Below, in pieces: positions 1 to 7,160 of a stretch of 26,328 nt of DNA. The stretch spans positions 1 to 26,328 of the forward strand of contig WRKN01000007.1 in NCBI GenBank assembly GCA_009778055.1, in the 5' to 3' direction. Below the pieces are notes generated by a model, which was given only the letters and a program-made list of their open reading frames with translations, was not told where the DNA came from and did no database searches. Made by a program: the position numbers and the translations under genes. Position 1 is the first letter of the stretch, and each line of letters opens with the position of its first letter. This DNA comes from Synergistaceae bacterium (GTDB taxonomy: Bacteria > Synergistota > Synergistia > Synergistales > Aminobacteriaceae).

Positions 1-91
1 AATAACCTTTGCTCCCAAGAAAAGACTCCAAGACCTCGATAATTTTCGGCTCGTCATCTATGATCAGTATTTTTTGACAGTCTTCGTTCAT
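1..91 (-). CDS. Response regulator, receiver domain (partial, N-terminus only)
   Basis: The minus strand from position 91 reads MNEDCQKILIIDDEPKIIEV and continues to the window edge, 30 residues in all. The hydrophobic strand followed by the acidic DDEP motif is the beta1 and acidic pocket of a CheY-like receiver domain, which takes phosphate from a sensor kinase. A Shine-Dalgarno GGAG lies about 8 nt before the ATG (complement of 98-103), which supports this start. The output domain is outside the window, so its class cannot be told. The upstream secreted protein and copA lie on the same strand, so a two-component system for envelope or metal stress is conceivable, but that is inference. Confidence 0.75.
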   Translation of the reverse strand, partial: MNEDCQKILIIDDEPKIIEVLESFLGSKGY

Positions 92-196
92 GATGATTTC
101 TCCATTTCCGCAAAGACTTAATTAAGCCGCCAGACTCGATCCCGGCTGTCCGACGGCGATAATTGTTTAACGATAATACCGGTAGTGAGCTTCAGG

Positions 197-919
197 CTAT
201 CTCAGATCAAAAGCCTTAACAAATTTATCGACTTCGAAATTTCTGCCTCGCTCGTCCATCATAGGTACTTTTCTAAATGTCCAGCCCTCCACTTTGTCAG
301 GATCAACTCCAGCGCCAATCAAGATCGTTGGTTCCAGCGCGAATACAATGTCGCCGGCGTTGGTGCTCATATCTTTGGCCCACATAAAAATCCACCCGTC
401 CGACAAGCCGCCCGCCACAGTAATTTTATAATGATCCGCCGCAGCGTGATAACCTATGGAATCTCTGTCCAGCCTTACGATTTGCTCGAACGAGCTGAGC
501 GGCGTAATCTCGCCGGCATAAACCAAAGATCCCTGGGACAACTGCTTACCCATCATCAGCCTGCCTGCTTCGAGCATCCCTTTCATTTCTTCCGGCAACT
601 TGTCTAAATCCAGACCGGCATTGACAAAGGGTTCGGCTTCGAAGCAGATTTGCACGTCCAGCATGTGTCTATGGAGATTTGCTTCACTACGCCACCAAAA
701 GGACGCTTCTCCATCCGGAGTCGACAATACCCACAGCTTTTCTTCCTCGTCAAGAATCGGAGGAAATTCCAAAGCGTCAATCATTTCACTGAACGACGAG
801 ATGGCAACCCGTCCCACGATATCCGTGGCCAGCGCCGCCACCGCTTCTTCAGTGGAATAAGCCGTCAATGCGCCAAGCATCAAAATTCCAGCCACAATTT
901 TACCAATCGTTTTCTTCAT
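197..919 (-). CDS. Secreted protein of unknown function
   Basis: A 240-residue protein begins at the ATG at 919, preceded by a strong ribosome site (GGGGGAGG) 8 nt away. A TTG-initiated form starting six codons earlier would place that ribosome site inside the gene. The N-terminus MKKTIGKIVAGILMLGALTA is a clear signal peptide: two lysines, then a hydrophobic core. The mature part is acidic and rich in W, M and F, has one cysteine, and shows no metal-binding CxxC or histidine cluster. I do not recognise the family. It lies about 135 bases downstream of copA on the same strand and upstream of a response regulator. Its role is unknown; an envelope or periplasmic location is inferred from the signal peptide. 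Confidence 0.7.
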   Translation of the reverse strand: MKKTIGKIVAGILMLGALTAYSTEEAVAALATDIVGRVAISSFSEMIDALEFPPILDEEEKLWVLSTPDGEASFWWRSEANLHRHMLDVQICFEAEPFVNAGLDLDKLPEEMKGMLEAGRLMMGKQLSQGSLVYAGEITPLSSFEQIVRLDRDSIGYHAAADHYKITVAGGLSDGWIFMWAKDMSTNAGDIVFALEPTILIGAGVDPDKVEGWTFRKVPMMDERGRNFEVDKFVKAFDLR

Positions 920-1054
920 CAAAAAAACCTCCCCCAATTTTGTGTGCTTGCGAATTACTGTTCCAACTGACTCTAAATAACCTTCTCTCCGCGTGATTAA
1001 ATACCACTATTTCATACAATTCCTCCATTTCGATAAAACAACACAAAATTTTTT

Positions 1055-3535
1055 TCATGCCGTTCTCTTCGGCCTGAATTTCTTAAGCCTAAGTGCGTTG
1101 GTCAGAACCGAAACGGAGCTGAACGACATAGCGGCCGCCGCAAGCACCGGATTGAGCAACGGTCCGTTGAAGAGGGCCAGCAGCAAGCCCGCTGCCACAG
1201 GAATGCCCAACGTGTTGTACGCGAACGCCCAAAATAAATTCTGCTTGATGTTGCGGATCGTGCTTCGGCTTAGCTGAATCGCGGTCGGCACGTCCAGAAG
1301 GTCGCTTCGCATCAGAATGACGTCGGCGGACTCTATCGCCACATCCGTGCCGGAACCGATAGCTATGCCCACATCCGCCTGAACAAGAGCAGGCGCGTCG
1401 TTGATTCCGTCGCCCACCATCGCGACCTTTCGTTTTTCGGCCTGCAACTTTTTTACCTCGTTCGATTTATCCTGGGGCAGAACTTCGGCAAGCACGCGGT
1501 CTATGCCCACCTGTTCAGCTATGGCGTTCGCGGTCTTCCGGTTGTCGCCTGTGATCATCGCCACAGTGATCCCCATATCGCGCAAAATTTTTATCGCGTC
1601 CGCGCTGCTCTTCTTCACCACGTCCGCAACCGCGATAATTCCGGCGAGCTTATTATCGAAAGCTATGTACATGGGAGTTTTACCCTCTTCCGCGAGGCGG
1701 TTGGACTCGTTCTCCAATTCATTGATGGCAATGCTTTTCTCATTCATCAGTTTTTTATTTCCGGCGTAAATATGGACTCCCTCTATGGTAGCGTCAATGC
1801 CGAGGCCGGTGATTGCCTCGAACTTTTTCACAGGTAGAAATTCCTCCTTTTCTTCCTCGGCTTTGCGGACGATGGCCTCTCCCAAAGGATGTTCCGAACC
1901 CTTTTCGGCGGATGCCGATAACTGGAGCAGCCGGTTTTTGTCTATTCCAGCCGCCGTGACTATATCCGTTACCTCCGGCTTGCCTTCAGTGATGGTTCCG
2001 GTTTTATCGAAGACGATGGTATCGACCTTATGCGTCGTTTCGAGGGCCTCGCCGCCCTTGAACAGAATGCCGTACTCAGCGCCCTTGCCTGTGCCCACCA
2101 TGATGGCCGTGGGCGTGGCGATCCCCAGAGCGCAGGGGCAGGCGATGATCAGCACGGTAATGAAGCAGGTCAGGGCCAGGACAACATTACCCGCGTACCA
2201 GTACCACGCGATACCCGAAACAACTGCGATAATGCATACAATGGGAACGAAAACGCCCGAAACTATGTCTCCCAGAGCCGCTATAGGGGCCTTGGAACCC
2301 TGAGCGTCCTCCACCAGTTTTATTATTTGCGCGAGGGCCGTGTCGCTTCCCACTTTTGTGGCTTCAAAGCGGATCACGCCGTTTTTGTTGATTGTGGCGG
2401 CGAAAACTTTATCGCCGGGATTCTTGTCTATAGGAAGACTCTCTCCCGTGAGCATGGATTCATCCACCGCCGAGTGCCCTTCGGTAATTACCCCGTCCAC
2501 TGGAATTTTCCCGCCGGGCCGCACGAGGATCACCTGTCCGATTTCCACTTCATCAATAGGAATTTCGACTTCTTTGCCTTCATGAATTACGGTGGCGGTC
2601 TTTGGGGCGAGCCCCATCAGTTTTTTTATGGCCTCGGAGGTTTTCCCCTTGGTAACGGCCTCAAGGGCTTTGCCCAGCAGCACCATTGCGACGATTACCC
2701 CCGCCACCTCGAAGTAGAGATAATCGACGGAGCGGAAATTCAGGTTGAAAATGGTGTCGTAGCTGCGCCACAGGCTATAGATTACCGCCGACGACGTGCC
2801 TATTGCGATAAGGGAGTCCATATTCGGACTTCTCCGGAAGAGCGCCTTGAAACCGACCGTGTAGAAATTGCGTCCGGCTATTACAATAGGAGTGCAGAGA
2901 AATATCTGCATGAGTATGAAATGCAGGGGAAACAGCATCGGGCTGAAGATTCTTGGATAGGGTAGCCACGACAACCACGGTATCATTGGAACCATTGACA
3001 GATACATAAGAGGCAATCCGAAGACCATTCCGACGGTGGTTTTTCTCCACAGCGAGCGAATCTCCCGCTCTTTTTGCAGTTTATGCTCGTCCACCGCGCC
3101 GCTTTTCTGTACCTCCAGAGCCTTGTAACCCGCGTCTTCAATGGCGGCGCGTATTGAAAACAATTTCGCTTTTTGCGGATCGTAGGAGACATTCGCTTTT
3201 TCCGTGGCAAAGTTGACCGACACGGACAACACTCCCTCGATTTGGCTCACAGCTTTCTCGACCCGGCTCACGCAAGCGGCGCAGGTCATTCCGACAATGG
3301 GGATCGTGACGCTGGTCTTTGCGTTTGCTTTCAATACGTTGTAGCCGGTGTCGACGATTATCTTTTCGATGTCCGGCAGCGCGATTTGATTGGCGTCGTA
3401 TTCGACCGACAGTTTTTCCGTGGCGAAGTTGACGCCGGCGCTGACAATACCCTGAAGTTTTCCCACCGCCTTTTCGATTCGACTTGCGCATGCGGCGCAG
3501 GTCATTCCTCCGATTGCGATTGTCTGTTTTTCCAT
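1055..3535 (-). CDS. copA: Cu(I)-exporting P1B-type ATPase with two N-terminal HMA domains
   Basis: An 826-residue heavy-metal ATPase that pumps monovalent copper out of the cytoplasm. Two HMA domains carry GMTCAAC motifs with CxxC at residues 13-16 and 85-88. Then come transmembrane helices, the actuator TGES (363-366), the membrane metal site CPC (466-468), the phosphorylation site D510-KTG, the nucleotide-binding HP pair (549-550) and GDGIND (708-713). The YN at 773-774 and MxxSS at 803-807 in the last helices are the P1B-1 (Cu+) signature, which argues against Zn/Cd. The start is set by AAAGGAGAT about 6 nt before the ATG at 3535; an in-frame upstream extension lacks such a site. It is divergent from the HxlR-type regulator and faces a palindromic operator, so metal-responsive control is likely. 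Confidence 0.96.
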   Translation of the reverse strand: MEKQTIAIGGMTCAACASRIEKAVGKLQGIVSAGVNFATEKLSVEYDANQIALPDIEKIIVDTGYNVLKANAKTSVTIPIVGMTCAACVSRVEKAVSQIEGVLSVSVNFATEKANVSYDPQKAKLFSIRAAIEDAGYKALEVQKSGAVDEHKLQKEREIRSLWRKTTVGMVFGLPLMYLSMVPMIPWLSWLPYPRIFSPMLFPLHFILMQIFLCTPIVIAGRNFYTVGFKALFRRSPNMDSLIAIGTSSAVIYSLWRSYDTIFNLNFRSVDYLYFEVAGVIVAMVLLGKALEAVTKGKTSEAIKKLMGLAPKTATVIHEGKEVEIPIDEVEIGQVILVRPGGKIPVDGVITEGHSAVDESMLTGESLPIDKNPGDKVFAATINKNGVIRFEATKVGSDTALAQIIKLVEDAQGSKAPIAALGDIVSGVFVPIVCIIAVVSGIAWYWYAGNVVLALTCFITVLIIACPCALGIATPTAIMVGTGKGAEYGILFKGGEALETTHKVDTIVFDKTGTITEGKPEVTDIVTAAGIDKNRLLQLSASAEKGSEHPLGEAIVRKAEEEKEEFLPVKKFEAITGLGIDATIEGVHIYAGNKKLMNEKSIAINELENESNRLAEEGKTPMYIAFDNKLAGIIAVADVVKKSSADAIKILRDMGITVAMITGDNRKTANAIAEQVGIDRVLAEVLPQDKSNEVKKLQAEKRKVAMVGDGINDAPALVQADVGIAIGSGTDVAIESADVILMRSDLLDVPTAIQLSRSTIRNIKQNLFWAFAYNTLGIPVAAGLLLALFNGPLLNPVLAAAAMSFSSVSVLTNALRLKKFRPKRTA

Positions 3536-3578
3536 TAAAAAATCTCCTTTCCAGCCTTTGACATTAGACCATGAAGAC

Positions 3579-3606
3579 ATTATGATAATAATAAGAATTT
3601 TTACAA
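3579..3606 (-). promoter_or_regulatory. Candidate sigma-70 promoter of copA
   Basis: On the minus strand, TTGTAA (complement of 3601-3606) and CATAAT (complement of 3579-3584) are separated by 16 nt in a very AT-rich stretch. This would start transcription about 40 nt before the copA start codon. The palindrome at 3627-3646 lies just upstream of this -35 box. Prediction from hexamers only. Confidence 0.45.
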
Positions 3607-3626
3607 GTACGCACTTTATTGTAACG

Positions 3627-3646
3627 TAGTATCTAAAATGATACTA
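3627..3646. promoter_or_regulatory. Palindromic operator in the copA-hxlR divergent region
   Basis: A perfect inverted repeat TAGTATC-N6-GATACTA ends 18 nt before the start codon of the HxlR-family gene. Dimeric winged-helix regulators of this family bind short palindromes near their own promoters. The site could therefore allow autoregulation and, from the other face, control of copA. Binding by this particular protein is inference. Confidence 0.55.
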
Positions 3647-3663
3647 AAGGAAGAGAAGAAAAA

Positions 3664-4023
3664 ATGGATTGTGACTGCTCCAAATACAATTGCCCTGTGG
3701 GCACAACGCTTAAATTGATTGGCGGTAAGTACATATCACTTATCCTATGGCATTTGATCGATGGGCCTCTGCGGTTCGGAGAGCTCCGCAGACTCATTCC
3801 GCAGGCAACTCCAAGGATGCTTACACAGCAACTTCGCGAATTGGAAGAAGATAATTTAATTACCCGCACCATATATCCTTTCGTGCCGCCAAAGGTAGAA
3901 TACGCTTTGACTGATTTTGGGCAAAGTATTCGCCCTATTCTATACACCATGTACGATTGGGGAGCAGATTACCTGAAAAGCAGCGACATCGAGGCAAACT
4001 GCTCCATGACCGCGCATACTTAG
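3664..4023 (+). CDS. HxlR-family winged-helix regulator, putative metal/thiol sensor
   Basis: A 119-residue protein with the HxlR pattern: CPVGTTLKLIGGKYISLILW near residues 10-29, then FGELRRLIP and a recognition-helix region (PRMLTQQLRELEEDNLI) and the wing. It acts as a cytoplasmic dimeric DNA-binding protein. The N-terminus has three closely spaced cysteines (C3, C5, C10). In the family, an N-terminal cysteine before the PV motif is a known redox or electrophile sensor; C3 and C5 are extra and could bind Cu(I). It starts at an ATG with GGAAGAG about 8 nt upstream. It is divergent from copA and followed by the copper cassette, so it probably regulates both in place of a CsoR or CopY. The ligand is not shown by the sequence. 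Confidence 0.85.
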   Translation: MDCDCSKYNCPVGTTLKLIGGKYISLILWHLIDGPLRFGELRRLIPQATPRMLTQQLRELEEDNLITRTIYPFVPPKVEYALTDFGQSIRPILYTMYDWGADYLKSSDIEANCSMTAHT

Positions 4024-4183
4024 TTAAAGCTGGCGGCAACATTGGCGCCGTCAGCCGGAAACATTTCGATGCTTTCATTGGACTCGGGGAATAACCACAA
4101 GCAAAATCAAACGGGCAACGATATCCAAATAAATTCCCCTCCAATTCTTTGTTTTCTTTGGCGTTCGGGATTCCACTAAAGAA

Positions 4184-4270
4184 ATGTGTAGAAAATGTGT
4201 AGATCGAAGCTCGCTGACCATCCCGCAAAATTATTCCCTACATAATTTCTACACATCTCCCCGCTATACT
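4184..4270 (+). promoter_or_regulatory. Repeated ATGTGTAGA motif before the TauE/DUF2318 cassette
   Basis: ATGTGTAGA occurs twice in direct orientation (4184-4192 and 4195-4203, 11-nt phase) and once inverted (4248-4256). A -10-like TATACT follows at 4265-4270, 33 nt before the start codon of the fusion gene; no good -35 is visible. The 280-base gap after the hxlR stop (4024-4303) holds no gene, only this array and an imperfect hairpin at 4029-4055 without a T-tract. An activator or repressor binding region is inferred. Confidence 0.35.
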
Positions 4271-4303
4271 AAAGCTCAGAAAATGAAAGGAGATAGAAGC
4301 AAT

Positions 4304-5683
4304 ATGGATTCTAGTTTCAAAATAACAAAGCAGCTTCACATCGATGGGATGACCTGCGTCAACTGTGAAGACAAAATCAAACGGACACTCAGCAATACCC
4401 CCGGCGTGGAAAAAGCGCAAGTAAGCTACAGCGCGGGAACCGCTGTGGTGACTTATGATGAAGATATTATTTTGTTGAAAAATATCACCGCTGTCATTGA
4501 AAATCTGGACTATCGGGTGCTGAAGGACAATGAGCGGCGGAAAACGGACACGGAGCGCGTTGTAGGGCTTTTAATCATCATAGCAGCCCTTTATGTACTT
4601 TTGGAGCAATACGGCATTTTGAATCTGCTCGCGCCAAGCCAGTTAGCCGACGAGAGAATGGGATATGGGATGCTGTTTGTGATTGGGTTGGTCACGTCGG
4701 TTCACTGTATCGCCATGTGCGGTGGTATAAATTTATCCCAATGTTTACCGCGAGGAAACGAAGTTGAAGACGACAAGCTGTCCACGTTTATGCCGGCTCT
4801 CATGTACAATGCCGGTCGGGTTTTTGCGTATACGGCGGTTGGCTTCGCTGTCGGCGCGCTCGGCTCGGCAATTATTTTCACCAACACCATGCAAGGCGTG
4901 TTGAAACTAATTGCGGGTGTGTTCATGGTTATCATGGGAATCAACATGCTGGGGCTCTTCCCGTGGCTTCGCTGGCTGAATCCAAGGATGCCCAAATTCT
5001 TCGCTCAAAAAATAAACAGAGAAAAAAGGCAAAGTAAAAGCCCTCTGATTGTCGGATTGTTGACCGGATTTATGCCCTGCGGCCCTTTGCAGGCCATGCA
5101 GATTTACGCCCTCTCCACCGGAAGTCCTTTTACGGGGGCGCTGTCCATGTTCCTGTTCAGTATGGGAACCGTCCCGTTGATGTTCGGACTCGGCGCGGTC
5201 AGTTCGCTGATGGGAAAGAAGTTTACAAGCAAAGCCATGACGGCGGGCGCGGTATTGGTTGTGGTCCTCGGCCTTTCCATGCTTTCGCAAGGCTGGAGTT
5301 TGTCGGGTTTCGACAATGTCTCTGTTGGCGGTAGCCCTGGCCTTCGCGATGGTACGCAAATCACTGCCGATATTGTGATAGAAAATGGCGTTCAAATTGT
5401 CAACAGTACGCTTACGTCGAGACACTATCCAGCAATCACGGTGCAGGCTGGGATGCCCGTAAGGTGGACTATAGACGCGCCGCAGGGAAGCATAAATGGG
5501 TGCAATAACAGAATTTTTATCAGGGAATACGGCATCGAACACAGGTTCAGTTTAGGGGAAAACATCATCGAGTTCACGCCGGAAAATATGGGAACTTTCC
5601 GCTACGCCTGTTGGATGGGAATGATTCGCAGCACCATTACTGTGGTGGAGATGGCGGAAACGGAAGTCGAAATTTCCTCGTAA
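4304..5683 (+). CDS. HMA - TauE/SafE (DsbD_2-like) - cupredoxin fusion, copper-handling membrane protein
   Basis: A 459-residue three-part protein. Residues 8-75 are an HMA domain with GMTCVNC (C18, C21). Residues 85-330 are six or more hydrophobic segments with HCIAMCGG (134-141) and GFMPCGPLQ (255-263), typical of the COG2836 SafE/DsbD_2 group. Residues 350-450 resemble a cupredoxin-type beta sandwich with candidate ligands C400, H413, C436, M438 and M440 around YACWMGM. The start is chosen at the ATG at 4304, with AAAGGAGAT upstream; a longer frame opens at 4184 without a ribosome site. The combination suggests copper is captured in the cytoplasm, passed through the membrane part and held outside, but the direction of movement is inferred. 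It heads a plus-strand operon with a miniprotein, DUF2318 and a CopZ-like gene. Confidence 0.85.
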   Translation: MDSSFKITKQLHIDGMTCVNCEDKIKRTLSNTPGVEKAQVSYSAGTAVVTYDEDIILLKNITAVIENLDYRVLKDNERRKTDTERVVGLLIIIAALYVLLEQYGILNLLAPSQLADERMGYGMLFVIGLVTSVHCIAMCGGINLSQCLPRGNEVEDDKLSTFMPALMYNAGRVFAYTAVGFAVGALGSAIIFTNTMQGVLKLIAGVFMVIMGINMLGLFPWLRWLNPRMPKFFAQKINREKRQSKSPLIVGLLTGFMPCGPLQAMQIYALSTGSPFTGALSMFLFSMGTVPLMFGLGAVSSLMGKKFTSKAMTAGAVLVVVLGLSMLSQGWSLSGFDNVSVGGSPGLRDGTQITADIVIENGVQIVNSTLTSRHYPAITVQAGMPVRWTIDAPQGSINGCNNRIFIREYGIEHRFSLGENIIEFTPENMGTFRYACWMGMIRSTITVVEMAETEVEISS

Positions 5684-5716
5684 GACTATAAATAAATTAA
5701 GAAAGTGGTGTCGAAA

Positions 5717-5824
5717 ATGGAATTTTTGTTGACCTACTGGCACTGTATACTGCCGGCTGCGGGTATTTTAATCGCGATGTTCTTAATGCGGGAAAAACCT
5801 GAAAAGAATGACCGTGATTCGTAA
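5717..5824 (+). CDS. 35-residue putative membrane miniprotein
   Basis: The reading frame MEFLLTYWHCILPAAGILIA continues with MFLMREKPEKNDRDS and a TAA stop. It has one hydrophobic segment (about residues 3-24), a WHC motif at its start and a charged tail, as expected of a small single-pass protein with a cytoplasmic C-terminus. It fills the 175-base gap between the TauE fusion and the DUF2318 gene on the same strand, and its end lies 34 nt before the next start. The ribosome site is weak (AAAGTGGTG, about 7 nt). I know no named family. The W-H-C residues could bind copper, or the peptide may be a subunit of the neighbouring membrane protein; both are guesses. Confidence 0.5.
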   Translation: MEFLLTYWHCILPAAGILIAMFLMREKPEKNDRDS

Positions 5825-5858
5825 AGAGACAATAAAAAATGGTGAGGGGGAAATAAAA

Positions 5859-6422
5859 GTGGCAGGAAATCAAAATCAATCAAAAAGCAAAAAAAACAAA
5901 TGGCTGCTCCCCGTGGCGGCGGTTACCGTTCTGGCGGTCGTATTGACAATCGGCGCAATACAGGCAATGCGGAGCGGTACGAGCAATAATGACAGCGCGA
6001 GCGGTAACAGAGCAAACGTATCGCGGGTCATTTCGCAGGTTATTAACGAGGGAGAAAGCCTTGTAATCCCTATCGGTGAAATTTCCGAAACCGCGAATTT
6101 TTATCCGCTGACGGTAGGCGGTACAAGAATGGAGGTTATCGCGGTAACGGCCCCGGACGGCATGAATCGTACAGCGTTGAACACATGTCAGATCTGCAAC
6201 GGTTCCCCGGACGCATACTTCGTGCAGCGAGGCAACACATTGGAGTGTCAGGCTTGCGGCAACAGATTCCCCATGAGCCGTGTGGGCATTGTGGCTGGCG
6301 GTTGTAATCCCGTGCCTATTTTCGACGCGGATAGAACCGTGACAGCCGAATCCATCACGGTTTCTTATGAGTTTTTGCAGGCGAACGCCAATCGGTTTTC
6401 GCCAAATTGGAAAACACAATAA
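5859..6422 (+). CDS. DUF2318-family membrane-anchored protein (predicted metal/Fe-S binding)
   Basis: A 187-residue protein starting at a GTG (5859) with an AGGGGG ribosome site 8 nt away; an ATG at 5808 overlapping the miniprotein is a weaker alternative. Residues 11-37 give a lysine-rich start plus one membrane helix. The rest is extracytoplasmic, with the DUF2318 cysteine pattern C110-x2-C113, C130-x2-C133 and GGCNP (C149). DUF2318 is described as a predicted iron-sulfur or heavy-metal-binding domain; its biochemical role is not settled. It sits between the TauE/cupredoxin fusion and a CopZ-like protein, so periplasmic or cell-surface metal handling is the best guess. Confidence 0.85.
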   Translation: MAGNQNQSKSKKNKWLLPVAAVTVLAVVLTIGAIQAMRSGTSNNDSASGNRANVSRVISQVINEGESLVIPIGEISETANFYPLTVGGTRMEVIAVTAPDGMNRTALNTCQICNGSPDAYFVQRGNTLECQACGNRFPMSRVGIVAGGCNPVPIFDADRTVTAESITVSYEFLQANANRFSPNWKTQ

Positions 6423-6521
6423 TGCTGCCAGTTATGCTATGCACGGATATGGAAAAGATCGGGCGAATACCAGGGCTATTGAAAACTATTCGTTTACAAT
6501 AATAAAAAGAAGGTATTTGAT

Positions 6522-6731
6522 ATGGAGAAAACCATCATCAAAGTAGAAGGGATGTCATGCAATCACTGCATCCAGGCTGTAACAAAGGCGGTGACCGTTT
6601 TAGCCGGCATCGACAATGTTGTTGTTGACTTAAAAATCGAGACGGTTACGGTAGGACAGAACCTCGGCATAACGGATGTTATAAATATCAAAGCTGAGCT
6701 CGAAGTTCAAGGTTATGTAGTGGTAGCGTAA
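6522..6731 (+). CDS. copZ: CopZ-like HMA copper chaperone
   Basis: A 69-residue single HMA domain: beta strand TIIKVEGM, metal loop MSCNHC (C13, C16), the helix IQAVTKAVTVLAGI, and a C-terminal YVVVA strand. Length and fold match soluble Cu(I) chaperones that deliver copper to the HMA domains of CopA or to the fusion protein upstream. An AGAAGG ribosome site lies about 7 nt before the ATG. It is the last gene of the plus-strand copper cassette, 99 bases after the DUF2318 stop. Confidence 0.85.
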   Translation: MEKTIIKVEGMSCNHCIQAVTKAVTVLAGIDNVVVDLKIETVTVGQNLGITDVINIKAELEVQGYVVVA

Positions 6732-7160
6732 ATATCCATAGAGAGCAGCCTTATGACTGATCCCTATGGCTTGTTGAAATATTTAAAAAGAAATTTGTAG
6801 AAATTGTGTTTATGACGATAACAATTCAGAGAAAATCGCTTGGAACATTACTCTAAAGGACACCCGGCAGAAGCGCGACGAAATAAGAGGCGTAATCGTC
6901 AAAGGGTAATCCAAAGCAGCGGCAGGATCGATACGGCGCACCGGGTAAAGCAGATAGTCGGAAGGTACGCCATAGCCACCGGAGAAGGTGAGCGGGACTA
7001 CAGCAGACCTGTGCGGTGCGCTGATGCCTAACGTGCAAGAGAGACCACGTCATTCCACAATTTCTTCTGGAAATGTCGGCACGGTTATTTGCAAAGACAT
7101 GTCGCGGATAAGGCGCGACTATCTGCAAGTGGGGTTCTACAGCATCGACACTCAGAACGA
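6732..7160. other. Gene-free stretch between the copper cassette and smc
   Basis: About 430 bases without a convincing gene. TGTAGAAATTGTGT at 6796-6809 differs by one base from TGTAGAAAATGTGT at 4187-4200, at the other end of the copper cassette. On the minus strand, one interrupted frame between about 6845 and 7010 has protein-like composition (TFSGGYGVPSDYLLYPV), with stops on the upstream side; it could be a decayed gene remnant, but I recognise no family. No good terminator is visible for either copZ or smc. Confidence 0.4.

Noticed and set aside
890..1030. A minus-strand frame of about 42 codons between copA and the secreted protein
   Set aside because: No ribosome site, and it overlaps the start of the secreted-protein gene in another frame.
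2030..2965. Long plus-strand open frame opposite copA
   Set aside because: It is the antisense of a well-conserved ATPase; composition (runs of H, R, G) and lack of a ribosome site mark it as a shadow.
4029..4055. Hairpin GCTGGCGGC/GCCGTCAGC after the HxlR-family gene as terminator
   Set aside because: No T-tract follows and the stem contains a mismatch or G-U pair; not listed as a terminator.
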